Below are positions 17,601-25,351 of a stretch of DNA of 44,859 bases, one piece after another; position 1 is the first letter of the stretch; every line of letters begins with the position of its first letter. The DNA comes from Gaiellales bacterium (GTDB lineage Bacteria > Actinomycetota > Thermoleophilia > BMS3ABIN01): contig QZKG01000009.1 in the NCBI GenBank assembly GCA_003599855.1, positions 1-44,859 of the forward strand, read 5' to 3'. Both the position numbers and the translations under genes were made by a program. Under the pieces are notes generated by a model, which was not told where the DNA came from, searched no databases, and worked only from the letters and a program-made list of their open reading frames with translations.

Positions 17601-18001
17601 CCGCTCACGAGACCCTGTTCCAAAAAGAGGGTTGGGACCTTGAAGCGGGTCTCCCGTGAGAGGTCATCTATGATGACGGGCGCGGCTGAGGCCAGCGTGA
17701 ACCCCGCCTGGGAATCACTGCCGGCCCCCACTGTCATCCGGCCCAGCACCTCCCGCGACCATCCCGTGCCAGCGCGGGCCAGAAGCTGCTCGCCGCCTGG
17801 CAGCAACTCGAGGACGCAACAGTAATCCGCGCTCAGGTTGCCAGCGACGGTCTCGGCGGCGGCGGTCATCAGTCTTTCGACATCGTCCTCCCGCAAAGCC
17901 CTGCTGCCGAACTCGGCTACGGCCGCCTGCTGGCGCATCCTGTGTTCCATTGCTTCAGGCGTGCTGCTTTCGGATGACTTATCGATGACCACCACACTCA
18001 C
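14627..18001 (-). CDS. multi-sensor GAF/PAS HD-GYP c-di-GMP phosphodiesterase
   Basis: A 1124-residue soluble signalling protein with no membrane helix. Domains in order: GAF (about 30-190), PAS (about 200-320, YREIVENAPDGIFQTT), PAS (about 325-445, YRALVETSPDAILLLDEE), PAS_3-like (about 455-585, LGSWEWEVATEELIWTDEL), GAF (about 590-745), GAF (about 755-930) and HD-GYP (about 935-1124). The HD-GYP catalytic residues are intact: HDLGK at 990-994 and HHERLDGSGYP at 1043-1053, so it should hydrolyse cyclic di-GMP. The start is GTG18001 with a poor ribosome site; a Met at residue 18 is an alternative. It lies between the two dsr modules, behind a long leader. The signals sensed are unknown. Confidence 0.93.
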   Translation of the reverse strand: MSVVVIDKSSESSTPEAMEHRMRQQAAVAEFGSRALREDDVERLMTAAAETVAGNLSADYCCVLELLPGGEQLLARAGTGWSREVLGRMTVGAGSDSQAGFTLASAAPVIIDDLSRETRFKVPTLFLEQGLVSGLSVIIYGRDQPFGVLGAHTPSRRTFNEHDVSFVQSVANILGAAIERQRSEEARCEAEARYREIVENAPDGIFQTTLDGRFSYANNALAKMLGYASPEELVESISDIATQLYADHRQRAELVGLLRERGKVKGFEVRVRRKDGSIIWVSANIRVVNGNGGEPSGFKGIVEDITDRKKAEEDLSRSERQYRALVETSPDAILLLDEEMRVRMCNRRAAELAGLSRPGNLTGKSITEFLTPASVQRAMDAAMVILSGKSVENLEFDLVAADGREVPVEASGALMELPETGEKRIIGFVRDISPRKETESALVASEARLIEAQRLAHLGSWEWEVATEELIWTDELYHIFGFDPSDSDDLYARFLAAIHPEDQDRFLKTMKEDLERDSTRDMDFRIIRPDGAERLVSGSAEIVHGDGGPDRMAVKMRGTIQDITEQRRAEQELRLLQIITMAVNETDDLNSALEVTLQKVCELTGWTLGEAWVPDSGGKHLECSPAWHGGAVEMREFREASCQYVFPDGVGLPGRVWASKRPEWIADVTEDGKFLRSEYAKKAGLKAAVAIPVLMKDEVVAVMDFFVREPRKEDSKFIELISSVAAQLGSVIIRKRAEEKVKDYNMLLNAISRTLLNFVSGIATAKVFEDLLYRLLVLTHSELGFIGEVEYEDGKLFLATRAFNSLRESRRRTDDGLAAPSRIEVAGDDPLIGRLFREQGPVIANGLDGGGEGLAALFGGHEPARSFLGVPFKSGDSITGMIGIADGESDFSEETVSFLHPLLVTCANVLEADRNDERRLMAERDLVESLQTLQLTFEGVVQALASTAESRDPYTAGHQQRVSNLAVDLAREMGLPPDQMEGLRVAGLLHDLGKMAVPVEILSKPGRINEHEFNIIKTHSEVSYEILKPVGFPWPVAEMARQHHERLDGSGYPQGLKGEEISLEARILAVADVVEAMASHRPYRAARGIEAALEEVEGRKGELFDPEVVDACLTLFREKGYSLE

Positions 18002-18290
18002 CCATCAAAGTGATTACGAAGGCAACTGTTTTTATCTCCTTCGTGGCGACTGTTTAAACTCCCGGCCGCCGGCGGCTCCCGGCCCGTCCGATCCCCCAGG
18101 GACTGCCCTCGCTGATTTGAACTGATCGGTAAAACCCGCTATTTGGTTGAGCGATCCTCCGCGCCGGCGCGCATCCTCATGCGCAGTCCGCGACTCCGCC
18201 GATACCGTGCGCTGAGCCAGCGGCCACGTGCCGCTACCAGCGTTTCCTTTCAGAACCGGGCAGCAGGGCCCCGTGGCGGCATGGCACCAG
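18002..18290 (-). promoter_or_regulatory. long, possibly structured leader of the HD-GYP gene
   Basis: No gene is visible in these 289 bases. On the minus strand several stems can form, including GCGCAT-GAGG-ATGCGC (18169-18184) and ATCGG/CCGAT bracketing about 80 bases. The segment TAGCGGGTTTTACCGATC (about 18125-18142) resembles the 3' end of GEMM-type c-di-GMP riboswitches, but their conserved GGGACGCAAAGCC core is absent. AAGGAG occurs only some 30 bases before the GTG start. Confidence 0.3.
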
Positions 18291-18295
18291 CGGGT

Positions 18296-18328
18296 GAAAG
18301 AAAGGCGGCGGCCCTGGGGGCCGCCGCC
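18296..18328 (-). terminator. intrinsic terminator after dsrL copy 1
   Basis: On the minus strand an 11-bp stem (GGCGGCGGCCC / GGGCCGCCGCC) with a 3-base loop is followed by TTTCTTTC, 26 bases beyond the dsrL stop. It ends the dsrM-to-dsrL transcript before the HD-GYP gene. Confidence 0.8.
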
Positions 18329-18353
18329 GAAGGTTGCCTTTATGCGCTCTTGC

Positions 18354-20042
18354 TTACGCCATGTCGATGTAGTTGCAGGGGCATTCCTCAGCGCACTTCT
18401 TGCAGCCGACGCAGGCGTCGAGCCGGAAGGTATAGCGATCCTCGCCGAAAACGATGTCTTCCTTGGGGATCTTCTTGATGGCGCCGTAGGTGCAGAACAT
18501 GTAGCAGTTCTCGCAGCCGAAGCACATGCCGCAGCTGAGGCAGCGCTCGGACTCGGCGAGGGTGGCTTCTTCACTGAAGGTCGAGACCACTTCGTCGAAG
18601 TTGCCCTTGCGAGCATCCACGCTGATGTGCGACTTGGGCATGCGTTCCAGCGGCGGATAATGCCCGGTGGCCATCTCGTCGAAATTGACCTTCTTGCCGG
18701 GGAACTCCTTGGGCATCTCCTCGCCACGGACGTGGTAGTCGATGGCCTTGGCTGCCCTGGCGCCCAGGCCGACGGCCTCGGTGACAGTGCCCAGCTTGTT
18801 GGTGACATCGCCGCCGGCGAAGGTGCTGTCGACCTCGGTCATGGACTTCTCGTCCACGGTGATCCAGCCGTTCTCGTCCTTGACCGCGTCCAGGCCCTCG
18901 AAGTCGGGCTGCTGGCCGATGGCCGGGATGATCATGTCAGCTTCCATGACGTACTCGGAGCCCTCGACGGGGACGGGGCGGCGCCGGCCGCTGTCGTCCG
19001 GCTCGCCGAGCTCCATCTTCTGGACCTTGAGGCCGGTGACCTTGCCGTCCTCGCGGATGACCTCCACGGGGGCCACCAGGATGTCGATGGGGATTCCCTC
19101 ATCCTTGGTGTCCTTGATCTCTTCCTCTTCCGCCGGCATCTCTTCCTCGGTGCGGCGGTAGACCATGCGCGGCTCGGCGCCCATGCGCCAGGAGACGCGG
19201 GCAGCGTCGACGGCGCTGTTGCCGCCGCCGATGACCAGGACCTTCTTGCCGCTGACGTCGACGTCCTCGCCGGAGTTGACCATGTTGAGGAACTCGACGG
19301 CATTCATCACGCCCTCGCCCTCCTCACCGGGGATGCCGAGGGTCCAGCCCTCCTGGGCGCCGATGCCGACGTAGATGGCGTCGAAATCCTTGCCCAGGTC
19401 GTCGAAACTCACGTCCTTGCCGACCTTGGTGTCATACTTGATCTCGACGCCCAGATCGGCGATCTTGGCTACCTCGGCGTCGAGGACGTCCTCGGGGAGC
19501 CGGTAGCTGGGGATGCCGTAGCGCAGCATGCCGCCGGACTTGGGCGCGGATTCGAAGACCGTCACCGAGTGACCGCGGCGGGCCAGCTGGTAGGCGCAGG
19601 AAAGGCCCGCAGGGCCGGCGCCGATGACCGCGACCTTGGCGCTGCCATCGGCATCGGCGAACTTCTCGTGCTTGAGACCCTTCGCGATGCCGTAGTCGCC
19701 GACGGCGCGCTCGACCTGGTTGATGGACACCGACTCATCGAGCTTGCCGCGGTTGCAGTCAGTCTCGCAGAAGTGCGGGCAGACACGCCCGAGCACTGCC
19801 GGCATCGGGTTGGTGTCGCAGTAGATCTTCCAGGCTTCTTCCATCGCCTCATCATGGGTCTTGCCGAAATACTCCTGCTGTCCGATCATCGTCAGGAAGC
19901 CCCTGATGTCGTTATCGCTCGGGCAGGCGCTCCGGCAGGGCGGGGTCTTGGGGACATACGCCGGCCGCAGGTGAGATTCCTCACCACGAGAGTATGTCGC
20001 CACCCCCACCGCTCTCTTCCTTGTTTTCAAGACTATCGCCAT
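18354..20042 (-). CDS. dsrL: DsrL-type NAD(P)H:acceptor oxidoreductase, copy 1 (with reductive-type dsrABD)
   Basis: Same family and layout as the copy at 9006-10718; the two share long blocks such as GGMLRYGIP.YRLPEDVLDAE and ELGEPD.SGRRRPVPVEGSE. The 562 residues have an N-terminal cluster site (PCRSACPSDNDIRGF, VCPHFCETDCNR), an FAD site (GAGPAGLSCAYQLARRG) and an NAD(P) site (GGGNSAVDAAR, YRRTEEEMPA). Two C-terminal ferredoxin sets follow (CLSCGMCFGCENC, CVGCKKCAEECPC). ATG20042 has a good AAGGAG site. It lies 87 bases after dsrD and is the last gene of the reductive module, so it probably donates NAD(P)H electrons to DsrAB copy 1. Direction and cofactor preference are inferred. Confidence 0.88.
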   Translation of the reverse strand: MAIVLKTRKRAVGVATYSRGEESHLRPAYVPKTPPCRSACPSDNDIRGFLTMIGQQEYFGKTHDEAMEEAWKIYCDTNPMPAVLGRVCPHFCETDCNRGKLDESVSINQVERAVGDYGIAKGLKHEKFADADGSAKVAVIGAGPAGLSCAYQLARRGHSVTVFESAPKSGGMLRYGIPSYRLPEDVLDAEVAKIADLGVEIKYDTKVGKDVSFDDLGKDFDAIYVGIGAQEGWTLGIPGEEGEGVMNAVEFLNMVNSGEDVDVSGKKVLVIGGGNSAVDAARVSWRMGAEPRMVYRRTEEEMPAEEEEIKDTKDEGIPIDILVAPVEVIREDGKVTGLKVQKMELGEPDDSGRRRPVPVEGSEYVMEADMIIPAIGQQPDFEGLDAVKDENGWITVDEKSMTEVDSTFAGGDVTNKLGTVTEAVGLGARAAKAIDYHVRGEEMPKEFPGKKVNFDEMATGHYPPLERMPKSHISVDARKGNFDEVVSTFSEEATLAESERCLSCGMCFGCENCYMFCTYGAIKKIPKEDIVFGEDRYTFRLDACVGCKKCAEECPCNYIDMA

Positions 20043-20066
20043 AGCTTCTCCTTTTCCCAGACGTTT

Positions 20067-20099
20067 CCGTACGCCTGATCGCTGTATGGGCGCGTACGG
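20067..20099 (-). other. inverted repeat between dsrD and dsrL
   Basis: CCGTACGC (20067-20074) pairs with GCGTACGG (20092-20099) across a 17-base loop in the 87-base gap. There is no T-run, so it may be an mRNA processing or stability element, not a terminator. Confidence 0.4.
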
Positions 20100-20129
20100 C
20101 TTCGCCCGGGAGTTGCGCTTCTCTTGCCT

Positions 20130-20375
20130 TTACTCGTTCGCGGCGCCCTCGGTGCGCGGCAACTCGATGGAGCTGCCACCGAAGTAGCCGTACACGCAGC
20201 GGCCGGAGTCGATCAGCAGCTTGATGCCTGCCTTGACGTCCTTGCGGGAGACCTCGTCCCCATGCTTCGCCGCCATGGCCTTCTGGAGATCGCCCGCCTT
20301 GAGCTTCCGCTTGCCAGCGCTCTCCTCGACGATAGCGAACATCTCGTCTGCCAGCTGTTCAACTGATACAGCCAT
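20130..20375 (-). CDS. dsrD: DsrD, winged-helix activator of dissimilatory sulfite reductase
   Basis: Small protein found beside dsrAB in sulfate and sulfite reducers and reported to stimulate reductive DsrAB. From ATG20375 it has 81 residues; AAGGAGG is nine bases upstream (a TTG at 20381 is too close). It is helical, with the signature CVYGYFGGSSIELP near residues 58-72, matching the YTYFGGSFVELP-like end of known DsrD. It lies 21 bases after dsrB copy 1. It marks this copy, and not the other, as reductive type. Confidence 0.93.
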   Translation of the reverse strand: MAVSVEQLADEMFAIVEESAGKRKLKAGDLQKAMAAKHGDEVSRKDVKAGIKLLIDSGRCVYGYFGGSSIELPRTEGAANE

Positions 20376-20396
20376 CTTCAACGACCTCCTTGGTCT

Positions 20397-21473
20397 TTAG
20401 TAGCGGTTCTGCAGGGACCGCTTGTAAGTGGTGCCTGCCCACCTGAAGTCATCCAGGTGATACTTGGTGAACTCGAAGCCGGTCAGCTCGAAGAACCTGG
20501 CCCAGCTGATCCGGTCGATCCACTCGCCCAGCCGCTCGAACGGCCTGGCGTTGGCTGCGTACACGTCGACGATCTTCTTGACCGCGTCGGTGACCTCGGG
20601 CCACCGCGGCGGGTTGTTGGGCAGATACGGCACGGCCAGCTTGGTGAACATGGGTTCCGTCCGGGCGTTGGAGATCTTGCCGCCCACCCAGATCGAGACG
20701 CCGTCGTTCAGGGGATCGGACAATGGCATGGACGGGCAGACGGTGAAGCAGTTGCCGCAGTACATGCACTTGTCCTCGTCGACCTTGACCGTGGTCTTGC
20801 CCTCGATCGAAGTCGGCTTGATGGCGTTGTTGGGGCAGGATGCCACCGTGGTCGGGATCTCGCAGAGGTTCGGCAGCGTCGAGTGGTCGATCACCGGCGG
20901 GGTGCGGTGCACACCCAGGATGGCGATGTCAGAGGCATGGACCGCGCCGCACATGTTGAGGCAGCAGGCCACTGCCAGGCGCGTCTTGGCCGGCAGGTTC
21001 TCGCTGGTGAAGTAATCGGCCAGCTCGTCCATGACCACCTTGACCAGTCCCGAGGCGTCGGTCGCCGCCGAGTGGCAGTGGACCCAGCCCTGGGTGTGGA
21101 CGACGTTGGAGATGGCGTTGTTGGTGCCGCCGACGGGAATCTTGAGCTCCGCCAGCGCCGCCTTGATCTTGTCGACGTTCTCTTCCTTGTCGGTGAGGAA
21201 CTCGACGTTGTTGCGGCTGGTGAAGCGCAGGTAGCCGTCGCAGAAGTCCGTCGCGATCTTCGTCATGTTGCGGATGAAGTTGGTGCTGGCCAGGCGCGGC
21301 GATGCTGCCCTGACCGTGTAGATGGTGCCCTCGGGCCCGGTGTGCGACAGCACGCCCGGAGCGATCGAGTCATGGTAGAGCCACTTGCCGTAGTTGGCCT
21401 TCATCACTGGATGAAGGAACTGCTCGTAATGCGGCGGTCCTATGTCTGTTTTTCTTTCTACATCTGTTGCCAT
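20397..21473 (-). CDS. dsrB: dissimilatory sulfite reductase beta subunit, reductive type
   Basis: Beta subunit of the siroheme enzyme reducing sulfite with DsrC. The 358 residues carry [16 protein letters not shown] (170-185), close to the CCINMCGAVHCSDI of Desulfovibrio DsrB, then [11 protein letters not shown] and ferredoxin cysteines C236, C239, C242 and C246 ([13 protein letters not shown]). [14 protein letters not shown] is also of the reductive form. ATG21473 has an AGGAGG site about 13 bases upstream, slightly long. It is followed closely by dsrD. It is clearly divergent from the beta subunit at 10734-11813. Confidence 0.95.
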   Translation of the reverse strand: MATDVERKTDIGPPHYEQFLHPVMKANYGKWLYHDSIAPGVLSHTGPEGTIYTVRAASPRLASTNFIRNMTKIATDFCDGYLRFTSRNNVEFLTDKEENVDKIKAALAELKIPVGGTNNAISNVVHTQGWVHCHSAATDASGLVKVVMDELADYFTSENLPAKTRLAVACCLNMCGAVHASDIAILGVHRTPPVIDHSTLPNLCEIPTTVASCPNNAIKPTSIEGKTTVKVDEDKCMYCGNCFTVCPSMPLSDPLNDGVSIWVGGKISNARTEPMFTKLAVPYLPNNPPRWPEVTDAVKKIVDVYAANARPFERLGEWIDRISWARFFELTGFEFTKYHLDDFRWAGTTYKRSLQNRY

Positions 21474-21570
21474 TTTATCTGGTTACCTCCTGATGGATTC
21501 TTTTGTTTCCGCGCCGCCCACGGTGTTCCATCGCTGCCGTGGACTGGTTCGGTCAGTCCTGGTTCGCTGG

Positions 21571-22773
21571 TTATTCCTCTGAGCCTTCGCCCTCCTCGGC
21601 GAAGTACTCTTCATAGAAGATGTACGGGTTCTCGCGCGGATGGGTAACCATCTGCGGGATCGGGTCGAGGCCGACCTCCTCGCAGAACCGCGCCAGGGTG
21701 ACGCGCTCGATGAACTCACCGATGCGTTCGCGGGCCTTACCGTGCTCATCCCAGAACTCCCAGATGCGCTCGATAAGGTCGTGCAGTTCCTCGTAGGGCT
21801 CTTCCAGCTCGATGAACGGCACCATGATGGAGCCGAACAGCGCGCCGTCGACGATGGGGGCCTTGGCGCCCAGGGCGATCGCAGCGCCCTTCTCGTCGCC
21901 GACCGCCAGGGCTTTCGGCATCTTGTTGATGCAGTGCATGCACTTGACGCAGTTGCTGTCGTCGATGTCGATGGTCTTGCCATCGACCGAGATGCAGCTT
22001 GTGGGGCACATGTCCACGACGATGCCCTGGACGTCCATGCCGGAGTCGACATACTTGGCGAACTCTTCCTGGTTCACCTTGATGTCGTCCTTCCAGATGC
22101 CGATGATGGCCATGTCGGACCGGGCGATAGCCGCCGTGCAGTCGTTGGGGCAACCGGACACCTTGATCTTGAACTTGTAGTTGAACATCGGGCGGTGGAG
22201 CTCATCCTGGTATTCCTGGGTCAGGTTATAGGTGAGCGCCAGCGTGTCGAAGCAGGCATACTCGCAGCGCGCCGGGCCGATGCAGCAGCTCGGCGTGCGC
22301 ATGTCCGAGCCGGAGCCGCCCAGGTCCCAGCCCTTCTGGGTCAGCGCCAGGAAGGTGGGCTCGAGCTCCTCGGTCCTGGTCCCCAGGAGGACCATGTCAC
22401 CGGTGGAGCCGTGCATGTTGGTGAGGCCGGAGCCATGCTCGTCCCAGATATCCATGATGCCGTTGAGCGCGTCAGCGGTGTAGACCCATCCGGACGGCTG
22501 GTTGACGCGGACCGTGTGGAAGTGGGACACGCCGGGGAACTCCTCCGGCAGGGCCGAGTAGCGCCCGATGACGCCGCCGCCGTAGCCGCGCACGCCCACG
22601 AGGCCGCCGTGCTTCCAGTAGCCGCGCTTGTCTTCGTAGGATTTTTCGAGCTGGCGCAGGAGGTCCGCGGCCATCTCAGACTTGCCAGCGACACTCTTGA
22701 TGTCGGTGACGAAGCTGGGCCAGGGTCCCTTTTCCAACTCCTCCAAGAGTGGAATTTTAAGGTCGTCTGCCAT
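21571..22773 (-). CDS. dsrA: dissimilatory sulfite reductase alpha subunit, reductive type
   Basis: Alpha subunit with the catalytic siroheme. The 400 residues contain [21 protein letters not shown] (from 52), [22 protein letters not shown], the cysteines C163, C164, C170 and C174 with C208/C212, and ferredoxin cysteines C256, C260, C275, C278 and C281. [15 protein letters not shown] (301-315) matches reductive DsrA of Desulfovibrio (CGAKAPILDGAQMGS) and differs from GGKRTLKIGDMM in the other copy. ATG22773 has an AAGGAG site. It lies 64 bases after dsrP and 97 bases before dsrB, so it is probably cotranscribed with dsrMCKJOP. Confidence 0.95.
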   Translation of the reverse strand: MADDLKIPLLEELEKGPWPSFVTDIKSVAGKSEMAADLLRQLEKSYEDKRGYWKHGGLVGVRGYGGGVIGRYSALPEEFPGVSHFHTVRVNQPSGWVYTADALNGIMDIWDEHGSGLTNMHGSTGDMVLLGTRTEELEPTFLALTQKGWDLGGSGSDMRTPSCCIGPARCEYACFDTLALTYNLTQEYQDELHRPMFNYKFKIKVSGCPNDCTAAIARSDMAIIGIWKDDIKVNQEEFAKYVDSGMDVQGIVVDMCPTSCISVDGKTIDIDDSNCVKCMHCINKMPKALAVGDEKGAAIALGAKAPIVDGALFGSIMVPFIELEEPYEELHDLIERIWEFWDEHGKARERIGEFIERVTLARFCEEVGLDPIPQMVTHPRENPYIFYEEYFAEEGEGSEE

Positions 22774-22837
22774 TTCCGTTAACTCCTTTTCCTGTTGCTT
22801 ACAGTTCGTTTAGCCTCAAGTGAAATGAGATCGGTCT

Positions 22838-24121
22838 TTACTCTTCTTCCTCTGCCGGTGCCGGGCCGGCGCCTTCCGGTTCTTCTGCTGCCTCCTCTTC
22901 TTCCTCTGTTGCTTCTTCCTCCGCATGCGCCGCCGCCGGCGCGATGTAATCAGCCTGCACCGGCAGGAGCGGCAGTATCCTTATGGCCAGCATGTAGATG
23001 AGCGCCAACAGGCCGAAGATGCCGATGATCTGGGCCCACTCCACCAGCCGGGGGTAATAACTTACATTGACGCCGTCCAGGAACGGGCTGGTCAGCTCGT
23101 AGCCGGGCATCAGCGGGATGGCCAGCACCTGCCCCGGCAGGATGAAGAGGATGCGCTCCCCCAGCACCCCGACGACATGGCAGGCGGACGCCACCAGGAT
23201 CCAGCCGATCCTGTTGCGCGTCCCCTTGTTGAGCAGGATGACGATGGGGATGATGGCGCCCACCAGGTAGAACTGGACCCAGAAGACGAACGTGTAGAAG
23301 CCGCCGTTTCGCATGACGAAGGACTCGGCGTGCTGACCCTCGGGCACGTACAGGTGGGTCAGATGCTCGATGGTAACCAGGAAGGCCACCACGAAGATGA
23401 GGCCCAGCATCACGCGGCTGAGGAACTCGAAGAACCGGCGGTCGATCTGCCGGTTGGTGAACTTGAACGAGAAGTAAAGCACCAGCATGGCCAGCGCCGT
23501 GCCTGACGAGAGCGCCGCGACGACGAAGGCGAGGGGGGTGATCGGCGAGAAGAACAGCTCCCGCGCGTTGATGATGCCGAAGATGAAGCCGGTGCCCGAG
23601 TGGACGAAGATAGCGGTGACCACCGCGGTGATGCCCAGCGCCCGGGCCACCTTGTCGTTCTGCTTGATCAGCGCCCAGAGGTAGAGGATGCCCACCGTGA
23701 TGTAGGTGGAATAGATAAAGGCGTTCAGGGACAGCAGCGAGCGCGGGTTGATGTTGTAGAAGGGCAGGAAGATGCGGTCCGGACGGCCCCAGGATGAGAT
23801 CAGGATGAGAAGCGCTCCCACCATGAAGAGGATCGAGTTGAAGGCCGCCACCCGCGAGAGCACCTTGAACTGGGTCTGGCCGAAGATGGCCGCCAGGCCC
23901 GAGATCAGCAGCGACCCGGCGCTCAGGCCCACGAAGAGGACGAAGATGACCTTGTCGGCGCTCCAGGTGACCGAGTGGCTCATGCCGGTGATGTAATAGC
24001 CCATGAGGAACCTGACGATGGAACCGATCAGCCAGAAGGACGCCACCACTGCCAGCGCCGTGACGGCAGCGTAATACCCGGCTGACTTACCCCTGATTGT
24101 CGCAAAATAATATTTAGCCAA
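22838..24121 (-). CDS. dsrP: DsrP, NrfD-family membrane quinone-interacting subunit of DsrMKJOP
   Basis: Integral membrane protein of the DsrMKJOP complex, expected to exchange electrons with menaquinone. The 427 residues form about ten hydrophobic helices in NrfD/PsrC style from residue 15 to about 395. A strongly acidic tail (about 400-427, rich in Glu, Ala and Pro) follows and is not typical of the family. The ATG at 24121 follows the dsrO stop by 21 bases. It should pair with DsrO, the periplasmic iron-sulfur subunit. Confidence 0.93.
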   Translation of the reverse strand: MAKYYFATIRGKSAGYYAAVTALAVVASFWLIGSIVRFLMGYYITGMSHSVTWSADKVIFVLFVGLSAGSLLISGLAAIFGQTQFKVLSRVAAFNSILFMVGALLILISSWGRPDRIFLPFYNINPRSLLSLNAFIYSTYITVGILYLWALIKQNDKVARALGITAVVTAIFVHSGTGFIFGIINARELFFSPITPLAFVVAALSSGTALAMLVLYFSFKFTNRQIDRRFFEFLSRVMLGLIFVVAFLVTIEHLTHLYVPEGQHAESFVMRNGGFYTFVFWVQFYLVGAIIPIVILLNKGTRNRIGWILVASACHVVGVLGERILFILPGQVLAIPLMPGYELTSPFLDGVNVSYYPRLVEWAQIIGIFGLLALIYMLAIRILPLLPVQADYIAPAAAHAEEEATEEEEEAAEEPEGAGPAPAEEEE

Positions 24122-24142
24122 TTTCAGCCTCCGCAGTCATTG

Positions 24143-24904
24143 TCAAAGTCCCATGTAATGGACGTTGGGCTCCACCTCGAGGACCGGCCTGAGCACCTCG
24201 GTCCTGCCCGTGGCGATCATCTGGGCGACCTCCGAATCGGGATCGCTCGCCAGGCCGAAGACGAAAGCGTCGTTGGGGCACTTCTGCACGCACGCTGGGT
24301 CCTCGCCCTTCTCGATCAGGTGGGTGCAGAAATGGCACTTGGAGGCGACGCCGATCATCAGCTCCGGCTGGTCGGGGTTGACTGAGAAACCCATCTGCTC
24401 GTTCTTGGCGTCCTCCCACTTGCGGAAGATCATCGAACGGGCGCGGTATGGGCAGGCGATGACGCAGTACCGGCAACCGATGCAGAGATGCTCGTCGATG
24501 AGGACGATGCCGTCCTCTTTCCTGACGAAGGAAGCCTTGGTGACGCAGACGTGGACGCAGGGCGGGTCTTCACAGTGCATGCACAGCAGGGGTATGCGGC
24601 GATCGGGCGCGCCCGGCAGGTGCTGCTTGGCCTCGGCCATGCGCAGCCAGTAAGCATCGTAACGCTCGTCACCGTAGATGGGCACGTTGTTCTCTTCGCG
24701 GCAGGCGGCTTCGCACTCGTTGTCGCAGTCGCCGTTGCAGCGGTCGAGGTCGATCACCATGGCGTACTGCTTGTCGCCTTCGGCTCCGGAGCTGCCGGCT
24801 GCCCTGGCGATGAGCAGCTGCGAGCCCGGGGCTACCACGGCCCCGGTGGCAAGGAGGCCACCCATCTTCAGAAACGTCCTTCTGTCCATCTCGTTTTTCC
24901 CCAT
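24143..24904 (-). CDS. dsrO: DsrO, Tat-exported iron-sulfur subunit of DsrMKJOP
   Basis: Periplasmic ferredoxin-like subunit carrying four [4Fe-4S] clusters. The 253 residues begin with a Tat signal (DRRTFLKMGG at 7-16 and a hydrophobic stretch to about 35). Four cysteine groups follow: CNGDCDNECEAAC, CMHCEDPPCVHVC, CIGCRYCVIACPY and CHFCTHLIEKGEDPACVQKC. ATG24904 has a weak AAGG site; a Met at residue 6 is an alternative start. It should relay electrons between DsrP and the cytochrome DsrJ. Its neighbours confirm the role. Confidence 0.94.
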   Translation of the reverse strand: MGKNEMDRRTFLKMGGLLATGAVVAPGSQLLIARAAGSSGAEGDKQYAMVIDLDRCNGDCDNECEAACREENNVPIYGDERYDAYWLRMAEAKQHLPGAPDRRIPLLCMHCEDPPCVHVCVTKASFVRKEDGIVLIDEHLCIGCRYCVIACPYRARSMIFRKWEDAKNEQMGFSVNPDQPELMIGVASKCHFCTHLIEKGEDPACVQKCPNDAFVFGLASDPDSEVAQMIATGRTEVLRPVLEVEPNVHYMGL

Positions 24905-24955
24905 TGCCTTATGCCTCTCCCTGTAGTCCTTTACAAGCTTCTTCCCGCGGCCGGC

Positions 24956-25351
24956 CTACAGCTCCGGCCGTTCCGACTTGTCCAGCTTCTCGTTGGTGTG
25001 GCAGCCGCCCGTCTCGTTGAAGCAGGTAGGCTTGACGCCGTTGTAGTCGTGGCATTCCTTGCAGAACTTCTCGTACTCGTGGCAGGAGAAGCACCGCTCG
25101 ATCTCGTACTTCTCGTTGCGATCGGCATGGCGGACGACCTTGACGCGCTCCTCCTTGAGCAGGACCATGTGGTCAGAGCGCATGAAGTCGACATCCCGCA
25201 CGCATTCGTCCACGTCGGGATCGATGCCGCCGTTGGTCTCGAAGTCGGGCTTGAGCGGCGTGTCGCCGATGTCCCCGCTGGCCGCGCTGACGATGAACGG
25301 CGAAGCCAGGACCAGCGCGAAGATGATGAGTGCTACATAGGCTCGTGTCAT
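24956..25351 (-). CDS. dsrJ: DsrJ, multiheme cytochrome c subunit with an atypical third heme site
   Basis: Periplasmic cytochrome of DsrMKJOP. The 131 residues have an N-terminal signal or anchor (about 4-24). CVRDVDFMRSDHM (50-62) follows; its Cys50 corresponds to the unusual Cys ligand of one DsrJ heme. There are two canonical heme motifs, CFSCH (87-91) and CKECH (97-101). Where DsrJ normally has a third CXXCH, the sequence is CFNETGGCH (110-118), a CX6CH arrangement. It overlaps dsrK by four bases (ATGA). The nucleotides are clear, so this is not a misreading of frame. Confidence 0.93.
   Translation of the reverse strand: MTRAYVALIIFALVLASPFIVSAASGDIGDTPLKPDFETNGGIDPDVDECVRDVDFMRSDHMVLLKEERVKVVRHADRNEKYEIERCFSCHEYEKFCKECHDYNGVKPTCFNETGGCHTNEKLDKSERPEL

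Noticed and set aside
18002-18290. A GEMM (c-di-GMP-I) riboswitch upstream of the HD-GYP gene
   Set aside because: Only the 3' segment looks similar. The conserved GGGACGCAAAGCC core and GAAA loop pairing are not there, so I list it only as a possibly structured leader.
9006-20042. Glutamate synthase small subunits (gltD) for the two flavoproteins
   Set aside because: No gltB is present, both follow dsrAB directly, and both have the C-terminal double ferredoxin sets seen in DsrL-like proteins.
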